In this document: positions 16,214-24,282 of the stretch, piece by piece
Numbering within the stretch: the first letter of the stretch is position 1
Layout of the letters: every line of letters starts with the position of its first letter
Source of the DNA: Halomonas litopenaei
GTDB lineage: Bacteria; Pseudomonadota; Gammaproteobacteria; Pseudomonadales; Halomonadaceae
Reading direction: 5' to 3'
DNA: 64,000 bases
Assembly (NCBI RefSeq): GCF_003045775.1
Contig: NZ_PXNS01000013.1
Location: 62,001 to 126,000 of the forward strand
Notes under the pieces: model-generated
Told to the model about the DNA's origin: nothing
The model's database searches: none
The model's input: only the letters and a program-made list of their open reading frames with translations
Translations under genes and position numbers: made by a program

Positions 16214-17290
16214 TCACTGCTGGTGGATCAGCACCTCGGACTGCCACTGGCGCGGCAGCACCTTGGCGCTCTGTTCCCAGGCGGCAAAGTCCTGGATCGG
16301 ACGGGCGCTGGCGTACTGCTCGTTGGGCAGCAGCTTGGCGGCGATGTCGTCGGGCAGGGTCAGGTGCTCGGCGCGGATCGGGCGAGCGTAGCCCTCGGCC
16401 AGGTTGAACTGCCCTTCGTCGGACAGGATGTACTCACGGGCCAGCTTGGCGGCGTTGGGGTGCTGGGCGTGGGTGTTGATGATGGTGGCATAGCCGGAGG
16501 TCACCGAAGCGTCCGAGGGGATCACCACCTCGAAGGCGTCACGGTCGATCTGGTCGCGGTAGTTCAAGGCGTTGAAGTCCCACAGCAGGGCCACTTCCAC
16601 TTCGCCCTTCTCCAGGTTGGCGATGGACACGTCGGCCAGCGACAGTCGGCCCTGCTCGGCCAGTTCGGCGAACAGCTCGAGGCCCGGGGCCAGATTGCCC
16701 TCGTCGCCACCGGCGGCGTAGGCGGCGGCGAGTACCGCATTGTTGGCCTGGGAAGCCTGGCCCACGGCGCCCACCGATACCGAGTAGTCACCCTCGCGCA
16801 GGTCGGCGAAGGAACTCGGGCGCTGGTCCTCTTCCACCAGGTTTTTGTTGATCATCAGCGCAATGGTGCCAGTGTAGCCGAGCATCCAATGGCCATCGTC
16901 GTCCTTGGCCCAGTCGGGGATCTCGTCCCAGGTGGTGGGCTTGTAGGGCTGAGTCACCCCCTGCTGCACCGCGATCGGACCAAAGGCGAAGCCGACGTCG
17001 CCGATATCGGCGGTGGCGTTCTCGCCCTCGGCCTTGAACTTGGCGACTTCCTCGGCGGAGCTCATGTCGGTATCGGTGTGCGCCAGGCCGTAGACGCTTT
17101 CCAGGTCGGCCCAGGTGTCCTTCCAGTTGGCCCAGGTGTCGGGCATGCCGACGCTGTCGACGCGGCCTTCCTGCTTGGCGGCCTCGATCAGTGACTCAAG
17201 CTCGGCGGTGTTTGCCTGGGCGGCGGTGGACAGCAGGCCAACGCAGGCCAGGGCGGTCAGGGTCGGGTAACGCAGAGAAGTGACGATCAC
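16214..17290 (-). CDS. phnS: ABC transporter substrate-binding protein, PhnS-like (iron/aminoethylphosphonate type)
   Basis: 358-aa periplasmic binding protein with a signal peptide (LTALACVGLLSTAAQA, cleavage near residue 26) and the extracellular solute-binding fold of the ferric/2-aminoethylphosphonate group (TAELESLIEAAKQEGRV, then GTIALMINKNLV and WDFNALNYRDQ). Start is GTG at 17290, after a GGAGACC element. It heads the importer operon and is followed by a hairpin. Its promoter region carries a four-unit Pho-box-like array and a GntR operator, so expression probably needs phosphate starvation plus an inducer. Confidence 0.88.
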   Translation of the reverse strand: MIVTSLRYPTLTALACVGLLSTAAQANTAELESLIEAAKQEGRVDSVGMPDTWANWKDTWADLESVYGLAHTDTDMSSAEEVAKFKAEGENATADIGDVGFAFGPIAVQQGVTQPYKPTTWDEIPDWAKDDDGHWMLGYTGTIALMINKNLVEEDQRPSSFADLREGDYSVSVGAVGQASQANNAVLAAAYAAGGDEGNLAPGLELFAELAEQGRLSLADVSIANLEKGEVEVALLWDFNALNYRDQIDRDAFEVVIPSDASVTSGYATIINTHAQHPNAAKLAREYILSDEGQFNLAEGYARPIRAEHLTLPDDIAAKLLPNEQYASARPIQDFAAWEQSAKVLPRQWQSEVLIHQQ

Positions 17291-17342
17291 GAGAGGGTCT
17301 CCGGGTCAGGGGCGAGAAGTCGACGGAAACCGATGCGCCTTT

Positions 17343-17356
17343 CTGGTCTAGATCAG
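17343..17356. promoter_or_regulatory. GntR/HutC-type operator 1 (binding-protein side)
   Basis: CTGGTCTAGATCAG is a near-perfect dyad containing GT-N-TA-N-A(C/T), the HutC-subfamily GntR consensus. It lies about 53 bp before the phnS-like start and downstream of the Pho-box array, so a bound repressor would block transcription just after the start site. Confidence 0.7.
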
Positions 17357-17387
17357 TTCCCGTTGACGATCACCCTAAGGAGCTAGC

Positions 17388-17427
17388 GTGACAGCCTCGT
17401 GTCAGTTGCGTGGCAGTCTCGTCTCAG
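17388..17427 (-). promoter_or_regulatory. four-unit PhoB-box-like array driving the importer operon
   Basis: Read on the minus strand there are four 7-mers, CTGAGAC, CTGCCAC, CTGACAC and CTGTCAC, each separated by 4 bp, giving an exact 11-bp period. The E. coli Pho box is paired CTGTCAT-like 7-mers with 4-bp spacers. The last unit (CTGTCAC) is nearest the gene; a TAGGGT -10-like hexamer follows about 10 bp later. Confidence 0.75.
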
Positions 17428-17473
17428 TCCATATGAGCTAGGTAAAGGACGAAAAACCCGACTCGTTCGAGCA

Positions 17474-17513
17474 CTGTCATCGCGTTGTCACCGGCTTGCC
17501 ACTAGACTGCTGA
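17474..17513 (+). promoter_or_regulatory. four-unit PhoB-box-like array driving the GntR regulator
   Basis: Plus-strand 7-mers CTGTCAT, TTGTCAC, TTGCCAC and CTGCTGA are spaced by 4 bp (11-bp period). The first two match the Pho box best, the last is weak. It faces the regulator gene, mirror-wise to the array at 17388-17427. Confidence 0.7.
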
Positions 17514-17532
17514 AATTACGTTGAACCTTCTT

Positions 17533-17544
17533 TGGTCTATACCA
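17533..17544. promoter_or_regulatory. GntR/HutC-type operator 2 (regulator side)
   Basis: TGGTCTATACCA fits GT-N-TA-N-AC and extends into a longer imperfect dyad (CTTTGGTC...CCAGAAAG). It lies between the plus-strand Pho-box array and the regulator start, consistent with autorepression. Confidence 0.75.
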
Positions 17545-17607
17545 GAAAGCTGGACGCCGCCGGATACTGCCCGGCGGCGATCCTGGTCAGAGCTTCGAGA
17601 GTCCGCC

Positions 17608-18354
17608 TTGCCTACTGTCCCTGACGACACCTCGCACGACGCCTCCCCCTCCCATCGCCTGCGCGAGCGTCTTGCGCCCTTGCTGAGTCTGGCCTCGACA
17701 CGGGGCGATCGCCGTCTGCCCAGCGAGCGAGACATGATGGCGCGCCTCCAGACCACCCGCATCACCCTGCGCGAGGCACTCAATGAGCTGGAGGCGGAGG
17801 GCTGCGTGTATCGCGAGAATCGGCGCGGCTGGTTCGTGTCGCCGCCACGGCTACGCTATGACCTGTTGGCCTGCCTGCCGTTTCACGAGATGGTGCGATC
17901 CCAGCAGCGCAGCGCCCGCACCCTGTTGCTCAGTGCCGAGGAAGTGATCGCGCCCGTCACGGTCGCCCGCCGGCTGGGACTCGCCGAAGGCGAGCGCGTC
18001 TACCGCATCTGTCGTGCCCGGCTGGTGGACGAACGCCGGGTGCTCTACGTGGAACACCATCTGTTGCCGCGCTGCTTTCCCGCCATTCTGGAGTTCGATC
18101 TGGCGCGGGAATCGCTGACCGAGCTCTACCGCCGCGAGTACGGCATCCGGGTCGGGCGGGTCAGCTACGAGCTCGGCACCTGTGTACTTTCCAGCGACGC
18201 CGCCAGCGCGCTCAACGCGGTACGCGGCAGCCCCGCCCAGCGCATCACCCGCATCAACCACGACCAGAACGGCCGTGCCATCGACTGTGATGATGAGTAC
18301 TGGCGCCACGACGCCATCGAGCTGACGCTTTCCGCCGCCCCTCAGGGAGTTTGA
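17608..18354 (+). CDS. phnR: GntR family regulator with UTRA domain (PhnR-like)
   Basis: About 248-aa repressor. The winged helix-turn-helix covers residues 17-80 (RLPSERDMMARLQTTRITLREALNELEAEGC), and a C-terminal UTRA/HutC-type effector domain follows (ILEFDLARESLTELYRREYGI). No ATG precedes the helix-turn-helix; TTG at 17608 with an upstream CGAGAG element is the best start, and a longer TTG at 17521 would lie on the operator. It diverges from the phnS-like operon and shares its control region, in the same arrangement as PhnR with PhnSTUV. The effector should be the imported compound or its product. Confidence 0.85.
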   Translation: MPTVPDDTSHDASPSHRLRERLAPLLSLASTRGDRRLPSERDMMARLQTTRITLREALNELEAEGCVYRENRRGWFVSPPRLRYDLLACLPFHEMVRSQQRSARTLLLSAEEVIAPVTVARRLGLAEGERVYRICRARLVDERRVLYVEHHLLPRCFPAILEFDLARESLTELYRREYGIRVGRVSYELGTCVLSSDAASALNAVRGSPAQRITRINHDQNGRAIDCDDEYWRHDAIELTLSAAPQGV

Positions 18355-18391
18355 GGTGCGAGATCGAGGGGCTTCGAACTGCAGGGGAGTG

Positions 18392-19294
18392 CTAGACCGC
18401 GGGAGGGCGTTCTTCCAGCAGGTGCCACAGGGGGGCTGCCACTGCCGCTTCGTCGCGATGGCGATAGCAGGCCACTTCCAGAGAGGGGCCGCCGAGGATT
18501 TCCTGCAAGGAAATCAGCTTGCCGCTCTCGAGGTCTTCCTCGATCAACCCGTGGGGTAGCCAGCCGATGCCGAGACCGGCCAGGGCGAGTTGGCGAATGC
18601 CGATGGTGAAGGCGGTCTCGCAGACCAGTTCGATCTCGTAGTGGCGTTGGGCATCGAGCAGGTAAGGCGTCGCCAGGGCCTGGCCAAGAAAGCTGTCCGG
18701 ATCGTAGCCGATCAAGGGCAGTCGTTGACCTTCCTCGAGTTCGTGCATGAGACCACCGTGATGATCCGATGCGCACACCGGCAACAGCCGTTCAACGCCC
18801 AGTGACAGCCGCTCGACGCTGTCGCTGCCGCTGAACAGGGGGGCGCCCTCCAGCTCCGAACACAGCAACAGGTCGGCCTTGCCTTGCTCGAAGTCGTGGA
18901 TGCACTGGCTGCGGTCGGATGAGGTGATCTGCAGTCCCACCTCAGGCGCGTGATGACGCAGGTGGCGCAACAGGCGCGGCAGGTAGCTGACGGTCAGGGT
19001 GTGCTGGGTGGTCAGAATGGCCCTGGGCCCCTGGCGGGCATCGCTTCTAAGACGACTGCGCATGGCGTAAAGGCGTGCCAGCCACTCTCGTAATTGGGGC
19101 TCGTACGCCCGCGCGTGGGCGGTCAACTCCAGGCGCGAGGCGCTGCGATCGATCAGCGCCACCCCCAGCCATTCTTCCAGCTGGCGGATACGGCGCGAGA
19201 ATGCCGGCTGGGTGACGTGGCGCCGTTCGGCCGCCTGGGAAAAGGTGCCCGCTTCGATAAGCTCGAGAAAATCCTCTATCCATTCGATCTTCAT
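18392..19294 (-). CDS. LysR family transcriptional regulator of the sulfonate locus
   Basis: 300-aa LysR protein: helix-turn-helix at residues 1-60 (FLELIEAGTFSQAAERRHVTQPAFSRRIRQLE), then the LysR substrate-binding domain. It is divergent from cuyA across a 219-bp control region and is therefore the likely activator of the cuyA operon. Regulators named CuyR accompany cysteate sulfo-lyase in other bacteria, but orthology is not shown here. It converges with the PhnR-like gene with only 37 bp between stops. Confidence 0.88.
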   Translation of the reverse strand: MKIEWIEDFLELIEAGTFSQAAERRHVTQPAFSRRIRQLEEWLGVALIDRSASRLELTAHARAYEPQLREWLARLYAMRSRLRSDARQGPRAILTTQHTLTVSYLPRLLRHLRHHAPEVGLQITSSDRSQCIHDFEQGKADLLLCSELEGAPLFSGSDSVERLSLGVERLLPVCASDHHGGLMHELEEGQRLPLIGYDPDSFLGQALATPYLLDAQRHYEIELVCETAFTIGIRQLALAGLGIGWLPHGLIEEDLESGKLISLQEILGGPSLEVACYRHRDEAAVAAPLWHLLEERPPAV

Positions 19295-19428
19295 TGGTGT
19301 TTTGGTCTGCCTTAGTGGGTGGCGGCCGGGGCTAAGCAGTGGCTATGCAAAAATTTAACAGCTGGCGAGCAACTTGGCATTGGTCTCATGTTCCAGGCGA
19401 GGCTTAACTTGGAAGCGATCGCTCGAGG

Positions 19429-19446
19429 GCAGGCCTTCAGGCCTGC
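19429..19446. promoter_or_regulatory. short perfect palindrome in the cuyA leader
   Basis: GCAGGCCT and its complement with a 2-nt spacer form an 18-bp palindrome 68 bp before the cuyA start. It could be an operator or an RNA hairpin; there is no further evidence for either. Confidence 0.45.
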
Positions 19447-19513
19447 TGTGTCTTTCGACGTAGGTCGTCAAGAGAGCACGCCAATGCCAACAATGACTCG
19501 CCTGGAGGCCCGT

Positions 19514-20527
19514 ATGCACCTGTCCCGTTTTCCCCGTGTCCGTCTCGGCCATATGCCCACTCCGCTGGAGCCCATGGACAACCTGAGCAAGCTGCTCGGC
19601 GGTCCGCGGCTGTGGATCAAACGCGACGACTGCACCGGCCTGTCCACCGGTGGCAACAAGACCCGCAAGCTTGAATTCCTGATGGCCGACGCCCTGGAAC
19701 AGGGCGCCGACACCATCATCACCCAGGGCGCCACCCAGTCCAACCACGCCCGCCAGACCGTGGCCGCCGCCTGCAAGCTGGGGCTCGAGTGCCACATCCT
19801 GCTGGAAGACCGCACCGGCAGCGAGGACCCCAACTACAACTACAACGGCAACGTCTTCCTTGATCAGCTCCACGGCGCCAGCGTCGAGAAGCGCCCGGGC
19901 GGTGCCGACATGGCCGCCGAGATGGAAGGCCTGGCCGATCGTCTGAAGAGTGAAGGCAAGAAGCCCTACATCATCCCCGGCGGCGGCTCCAACGAGATCG
20001 GTGCCCTGGGCTACGTCAATGCAGCCCTGGAACTTCTGGCCCAGGCCAACGACATGGGTCTGCGCATCGATCATCTGGTCCACGCTACCGGCAGCGCCGG
20101 CACCCAGGCGGGCCTGGTCACCGGCCTCAGCGCCTGCAACGCCGGTATCCCGGTGCTCGGCATCGGCGTTCGCGCGCCGAAGGACAAGCAGGAAGCCAAC
20201 GTCTTTGCCCTGGCCCAGAAGACCGAAGCCAAGCTCGGCCTGTCCGGCGTCGTCAGCCGCGAACAGGTGGTCGCCAACTGCGACTACGTGGGTGAGGGCT
20301 ACGGTGTGCCCACCGACAGCATGATCGAGGCGGTCACCCTGCTGGCCCGTCACGAAGGCATCCTTCTGGACCCGGTGTACTCCGGCAAGGGCATGTCAGG
20401 GCTGATCGACCTGATCCGCCAGGGCCACTTCAAGCAGGACGAGAACGTCGTCTTCCTGCACACCGGCGGCGCCGTTGCGCTGTTCGGCTATCCCGATACC
20501 TTCGGTTTCCCCGACTACAAGGGCTAG
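19514..20527 (+). CDS. cuyA: L-cysteate sulfo-lyase / D-cysteine desulfhydrase family PLP enzyme
   Basis: Cytosolic PLP fold-type II lyase that converts (R)-cysteate to pyruvate, ammonia and sulfite in the CuyA subgroup. The 337-aa protein has WIKRDDCTGLSTGGNKTRKLEFL (PLP lysine near 49), GATQSNHARQT and VLHATGSAGTQAGL-type phosphate-binding loops, and the C-terminal LDPVYSGKGMSGLIDLIRQGHF. These blocks are very close to the Ruegeria (Silicibacter) pomeroyi CuyA as I recall it. Start at 19514 follows GGAGG at 7-nt spacing; an upstream ATG at 19493 is the alternative. The HpsN-like gene, TRAP transporter and sulfate-exporter gene support a sulfonate rather than a D-cysteine role. Confidence 0.85.
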   Translation: MHLSRFPRVRLGHMPTPLEPMDNLSKLLGGPRLWIKRDDCTGLSTGGNKTRKLEFLMADALEQGADTIITQGATQSNHARQTVAAACKLGLECHILLEDRTGSEDPNYNYNGNVFLDQLHGASVEKRPGGADMAAEMEGLADRLKSEGKKPYIIPGGGSNEIGALGYVNAALELLAQANDMGLRIDHLVHATGSAGTQAGLVTGLSACNAGIPVLGIGVRAPKDKQEANVFALAQKTEAKLGLSGVVSREQVVANCDYVGEGYGVPTDSMIEAVTLLARHEGILLDPVYSGKGMSGLIDLIRQGHFKQDENVVFLHTGGAVALFGYPDTFGFPDYKG

Positions 20528-20547
20528 GCCCAGGGCGCTTCAGGGCA

Positions 20548-20570
20548 GGCGCCCGCTGAGTTCGGGCGCC
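20548..20570 (+). terminator. hairpin between cuyA and the HpsN-like gene
   Basis: GGCGCCCG and its complement form an 8-bp stem with a 7-nt loop 20 bp after the cuyA stop. No T run follows, so it may reduce rather than end transcription into the next gene. Confidence 0.4.
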
Positions 20571-20596
20571 CTCGACGACGTTATTCGGAGACAACA

Positions 20597-21913
20597 ATGA
20601 CCATTCGTCATCTCAAGAAGGCGGAGGCCGCCGCTGGCGTTGCCGCCGAAGACCAGCGCGTGACGGAAGCGGTGCGTGGCATGCTCGAGGATATTCGTGC
20701 CCGCGGCGAGGCGGCCGTGCGCGAATACGCCGAGAAGTTTGACGGCTGGACCGGCGACTTTGTGTTGAGCGACGACAAGCGGCGTCAGTTGATCGACAGC
20801 GTGCCCCAGTCGGTCAAGGACGACATCGACTTCGCCCACCGCCAGATCCGCCGTTTTGCCGAGGCCCAGCGTGACAGCCTGACCTCCTTCGAGATCGAGA
20901 CCGAAGAGGGCGTGCTGCTCGGTCAGCGTGTGCTGCCGGTACACAGCGCCGGCTGCTATGTGCCGGGCGGCCGCTACGCTCACGCCGCCTCGGCGCTGAT
21001 GAGCGTGGCCACCGCCAAGGCCGCCGGTGTCGAACACGTGGTGGCCTGTTCGCCGCCCCGGGGCGACAGCATCAACCCGGCGGTGGCCTACGCCATGCAT
21101 GTGGCCGGCGCCGACATGATCCTCGAGATGGGCGGCGTCCACGCCATGGCCAGCATGGCCTTCGGCCTGTTCGGTGGCCGCGAGGCCGACATCCTGGTCG
21201 GTCCCGGCAACGCCTACGTGGCCGAAGCCAAGCGCCTGCTGTTCGGTGAAGTGGGTATCGATGTGTTTGCCGGCCCCACCGAGTCGGCGATCATCGCCGA
21301 CGAGTCCGCCGACCCGATGACCATCGCCGTCGACCTGGTGTCCCAGGCCGAGCACGGCCCGAATTCACCGGTGTGGCTGTTCAGCACAAGCGAAGCGACC
21401 GCCCGCGAAGTGATGGAGATTCTGCCGAAAGTCGCTGACGACATGCCTAACGCTGATATCGTTCACGCTGCCTGGCGCGACTTCGGTGAGGTCATCGTGG
21501 GCGACAGCCGCGAGGAGATCGTCGCGATCAGCGATCAGTACGCCTGCGAGCACCTGCAGGTGCTGTGCGAGGATCTGGACTGGTGGAAGCAGCATCTGAG
21601 CAACTATGGCTCGCTGTTTCTGGGTGAGGGCAGCACCGTCACCCACGGTGACAAGTGCTCCGGTACCAACCATATCCTGCCGACCAAGCGTGCCGGGCGT
21701 TACTCCGGTGGACTCAATGTCCACAAGTTCATGAAGGTGCTGACCACCCAGCAGTTGAGCGTCGAGGCCAATCTGACCTTTAGCGCGGTGGGATCCCGGA
21801 TTTCCCGTACCGAGGGCATGGAAGGCCACGCCCGGGCCTGTGACTGGCGCCTGGCCAAGTACTTCCCCGAGCAGGAATGGGATTTCCCTGTTCACCGTCA
21901 GGCTCGTTACTGA
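20597..21913 (+). CDS. hpsN: histidinol-dehydrogenase homologue of the HpsN (sulfopropanediol 3-dehydrogenase) type
   Basis: 438-aa NAD-dependent four-electron dehydrogenase oxidising a primary alcohol to an acid. The histidinol-dehydrogenase metal and catalytic residues are retained: Gln and His in VSQAEHGPNSP, Glu-His in YACEHLQV, Asp in HGDKCSGTNHILPT and His in EGMEGHARA. The blocks DWWKQHLSNYGSLFLGEG and YSGGLNVHKFMK are as in HpsN, which oxidises (R)-2,3-dihydroxypropanesulfonate to sulfolactate, and unlike HisD of histidine biosynthesis; no other his gene is near. Placed after cuyA and before a TRAP transporter, it should act on a C3 sulfonate. Cysteinolate (an amino alcohol like histidinol) is an equally logical substrate, giving cysteate directly. 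Confidence 0.8.
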   Translation: MTIRHLKKAEAAAGVAAEDQRVTEAVRGMLEDIRARGEAAVREYAEKFDGWTGDFVLSDDKRRQLIDSVPQSVKDDIDFAHRQIRRFAEAQRDSLTSFEIETEEGVLLGQRVLPVHSAGCYVPGGRYAHAASALMSVATAKAAGVEHVVACSPPRGDSINPAVAYAMHVAGADMILEMGGVHAMASMAFGLFGGREADILVGPGNAYVAEAKRLLFGEVGIDVFAGPTESAIIADESADPMTIAVDLVSQAEHGPNSPVWLFSTSEATAREVMEILPKVADDMPNADIVHAAWRDFGEVIVGDSREEIVAISDQYACEHLQVLCEDLDWWKQHLSNYGSLFLGEGSTVTHGDKCSGTNHILPTKRAGRYSGGLNVHKFMKVLTTQQLSVEANLTFSAVGSRISRTEGMEGHARACDWRLAKYFPEQEWDFPVHRQARY

Positions 21914-21935
21914 GTCGCCAGCGGAGGAGCCAGCC

Positions 21936-23168
21936 ATGCGCCGTTTTGCCAAATCCTTCACCCAGCAGGAAGCCATCTCTGACGACGCCATCGCCTCGGC
22001 GGTGGCCGTGCTCCAGAGCGGTCGCCTGCATCGCTACAACCTGGCCGAAGGCGAGGCCGGTGAGACCGCCCTGCTGGAGTCCGAGTTCGCCGCGAGCCTG
22101 GGTGTCGACTACGCACTGGCCTGCGCCTCCGGCGGTTATGCGTTGCAGCTGGCGCTGCGCGCCTGCGGACTCGAGGCCGGCGACAAGGTGCTGTGCAACG
22201 CCTTCACCCTGTCGCCGGTGCCCGGCAGTATCGTCGCGGCGGGTGGCGAGGCGGTACTGGTGGACATCCTGGACGATACCACCGTCGATCCCGACGACCT
22301 GGATCGCGCCGCCCGCGAGAGCGGTGCCGGCTTCTTTGTGCTGTCGCACATGCGCGGCCATATCGGAGACATGGACGCCATCGTCGCGGTGTGCGAGTCC
22401 CACGGCATCGTGCTGATCGAAGACTGTGCCCACACCATGGGGGCGGCCTACGATGGCCGACCCAGCGGCACCTTCGGCAAGGCAGGCTGCTTCAGCACCC
22501 AGACCTACAAGCACATCAATTCCGGAGAGGGCGGACTTCTGGCCACCGCCGATGCCGAGGTCATGCGGCGTGCGGTGATCCTCTCCGGCTCCTACATGCT
22601 GTTCGATCGGCACCTGGCCGCACCCGCGCCCGAAAGCTTCGCCGAGACGCGTCTGATGACACCCAACATGAGTGGCCGCATGGACAATCTGCGGGCGGCC
22701 ATCCTGCGTCCTCAGCTGGCCGAGATGGAGCACCGCAAGACGCGCTGGAATTCGCTGTATCGGCGCATGGAGCAGCGTCTTGGAGATATCGCCGAGGTGT
22801 GCCTGATTGACCGGCCCGCCAGGGAGGACTTCGTCGGCAGCTCCATCCAGTTCCGCCTGCCGGCGCTGGGCGCCGACACCATTGCGCGCTTTGTCGAGGG
22901 CTGCGAGGCCCGCGGCATTCCGTTGAAGTGGTATGGCAAACCCTTGCCGGAGGACTACACCAGCCGCTACGACAGCTGGGGTTATCTGGCCGGCACACGT
23001 GCACTGCCGATCGCCGACAGAGTACTCGCCACCCTGTGTGACCTGCGCCTGCCGCTGACCTTCGATCAAGCAGACTGCGACGACATCGTCGCGCTGATGA
23101 GCGCCGCCATGGAAGAGGCGGTGCAGCCCCCCGAGGCAACACCCGACAAGGCGCTCGGCTCTCGCTGA
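21936..23168 (+). CDS. DegT/DnrJ/EryC1/StrS family PLP aminotransferase
   Basis: 410-aa PLP enzyme. The aldimine lysine is Lys192 in TYKHINSGEGG and the pyridine-binding aspartate is Asp163 in IEDCAH, both intact, so catalysis is expected. This family usually transfers amino groups to keto-sugars. Its strong ribosome binding site (GGAGGAGC) and position between the HpsN-like and TRAP genes place it in the sulfonate operon. A C3 keto-alcohol such as 3-hydroxy-2-oxopropanesulfonate resembles a small keto-sugar, so exchange between that compound and cysteinolate is a possible role; sulfopyruvate is another. This is inference, as I know no characterised DegT enzyme in sulfonate breakdown. Confidence 0.85.
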   Translation: MRRFAKSFTQQEAISDDAIASAVAVLQSGRLHRYNLAEGEAGETALLESEFAASLGVDYALACASGGYALQLALRACGLEAGDKVLCNAFTLSPVPGSIVAAGGEAVLVDILDDTTVDPDDLDRAARESGAGFFVLSHMRGHIGDMDAIVAVCESHGIVLIEDCAHTMGAAYDGRPSGTFGKAGCFSTQTYKHINSGEGGLLATADAEVMRRAVILSGSYMLFDRHLAAPAPESFAETRLMTPNMSGRMDNLRAAILRPQLAEMEHRKTRWNSLYRRMEQRLGDIAEVCLIDRPAREDFVGSSIQFRLPALGADTIARFVEGCEARGIPLKWYGKPLPEDYTSRYDSWGYLAGTRALPIADRVLATLCDLRLPLTFDQADCDDIVALMSAAMEEAVQPPEATPDKALGSR

Positions 23169-23212
23169 GCCACGTCTGACGACGCAATAACAAGACATCC
23201 GGAGTGACAATA

Positions 23213-24196
23213 ATGTTCAAGAAGACTCTACTTACCGCCGCCATCGTCATGGCAGCCACTGCCACCGCCGCAGAGGCCAAGACCTTCAAGGTCGGCATGG
23301 GCGATCCCATGGACTCCGACCAGGGGGCCCTGGCCCAGCGCTTCGAGGAGTTGGTCGAATCGCTGTCCGACGGCGAGATGCAGGTCGAGCTGTTCCCCGG
23401 CGGCCAGCTCGGTTCCGAGACCGGCATGATCCAGGACACCCGCATCGGCAAGCTGGACTTTGCGCTGGTCGGTGTCGGCAACCTGACGCCCTACGCAGCG
23501 CGTCTGGGCGCCTTGACCATGCCCTATGCCCTGCGTAGCCACGCCGATGCGGTCAAGGCCACCACCGGCCCCCTGGCCGATCGGTGGAACACGATCGCCG
23601 AGGAAGAGGCCGGTGTGCACATCGTCAGCTGGCTGTACTCCAACTTCCGTCACCTGACCAACTCCCAGCGGCCGGTGACGACCCTCGCCGATGTCGAGGG
23701 ACTCAAGGTTCGCGTGCCGCAGAACGAGATCATGCTGGCCAGCTACGAGGCCTGGGGCGCCAGCCCCATCAGCATGTCCTGGCCGGAGGTCTTCACCGGC
23801 CTGCAGCAGGGCGTGATCGATGGCCAGGACAACCCCTACATCGTCAACAGCACCATGAAGTTTCACGAGGTGCAGGACCACCTCACCGAACTTCACGCCC
23901 AGTACTCGCTGCAGCCCATCGTGATGGGGGTGCGCAGCTACGAGCGTCTGTCCGACGAGGAGCGAGCGATCATCGATCGCGCCGGCCTGGAGGCGCAGCT
24001 GTACGCGCTGCAGTTCCAGCTGACCAAGGCCTCCGAGGCGCGTGCTGCCATGGAAGCCGAAGGGGTCGAGGTGGCCACCCTGGAAGACGAGGATGAATGG
24101 ATCCGCATCGCCCAGGAAGAGGTGTGGCCGCAGTTCTACGAGGACATCGGTGGCCAGGAAGCCTTCGAGGAAATGCAGGCGGCGCTCGGTCACTGA
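23213..24196 (+). CDS. TRAP transporter substrate-binding protein (DctP family)
   Basis: 327-aa periplasmic binding protein with a signal peptide (TLLTAAIVMAATATAAEA, cleavage near 21) and DctP-family blocks: GQLGSETGMIQDTRIGKLDF, LKVRVPQNEIMLASYEAWGA with the carboxylate-binding arginine, and VIDGQDNPYIVNSTMKF. ATG at 23213 is chosen over a GTG nine bases upstream because the GGAG element is 8 nt before it. First of three TRAP genes; by position the counterpart of HpsK. The ligand should be an anionic C3 sulfonate. Confidence 0.92.
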   Translation: MFKKTLLTAAIVMAATATAAEAKTFKVGMGDPMDSDQGALAQRFEELVESLSDGEMQVELFPGGQLGSETGMIQDTRIGKLDFALVGVGNLTPYAARLGALTMPYALRSHADAVKATTGPLADRWNTIAEEEAGVHIVSWLYSNFRHLTNSQRPVTTLADVEGLKVRVPQNEIMLASYEAWGASPISMSWPEVFTGLQQGVIDGQDNPYIVNSTMKFHEVQDHLTELHAQYSLQPIVMGVRSYERLSDEERAIIDRAGLEAQLYALQFQLTKASEARAAMEAEGVEVATLEDEDEWIRIAQEEVWPQFYEDIGGQEAFEEMQAALGH

Positions 24197-24282
24197 TCGT
24201 TGTCGCCGCGGGCGGCGGTCGCTGACCGCCGCCCGGGTCTTGTTGTCATTGCTGCTGCATTCCCGTCGGGAAGGAGGCCTCC

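Noticed and set aside
19514..20527. Assignment as ACC deaminase or plain D-cysteine desulfhydrase only
   Set aside because: Sequence blocks are closest to CuyA as recalled, and the operon is of sulfonate type; D-cysteine activity remains possible as a side reaction.
20597..21913. Assignment as histidine-biosynthetic hisD
   Set aside because: No other his gene nearby; HpsN-type blocks and sulfonate neighbours fit better.
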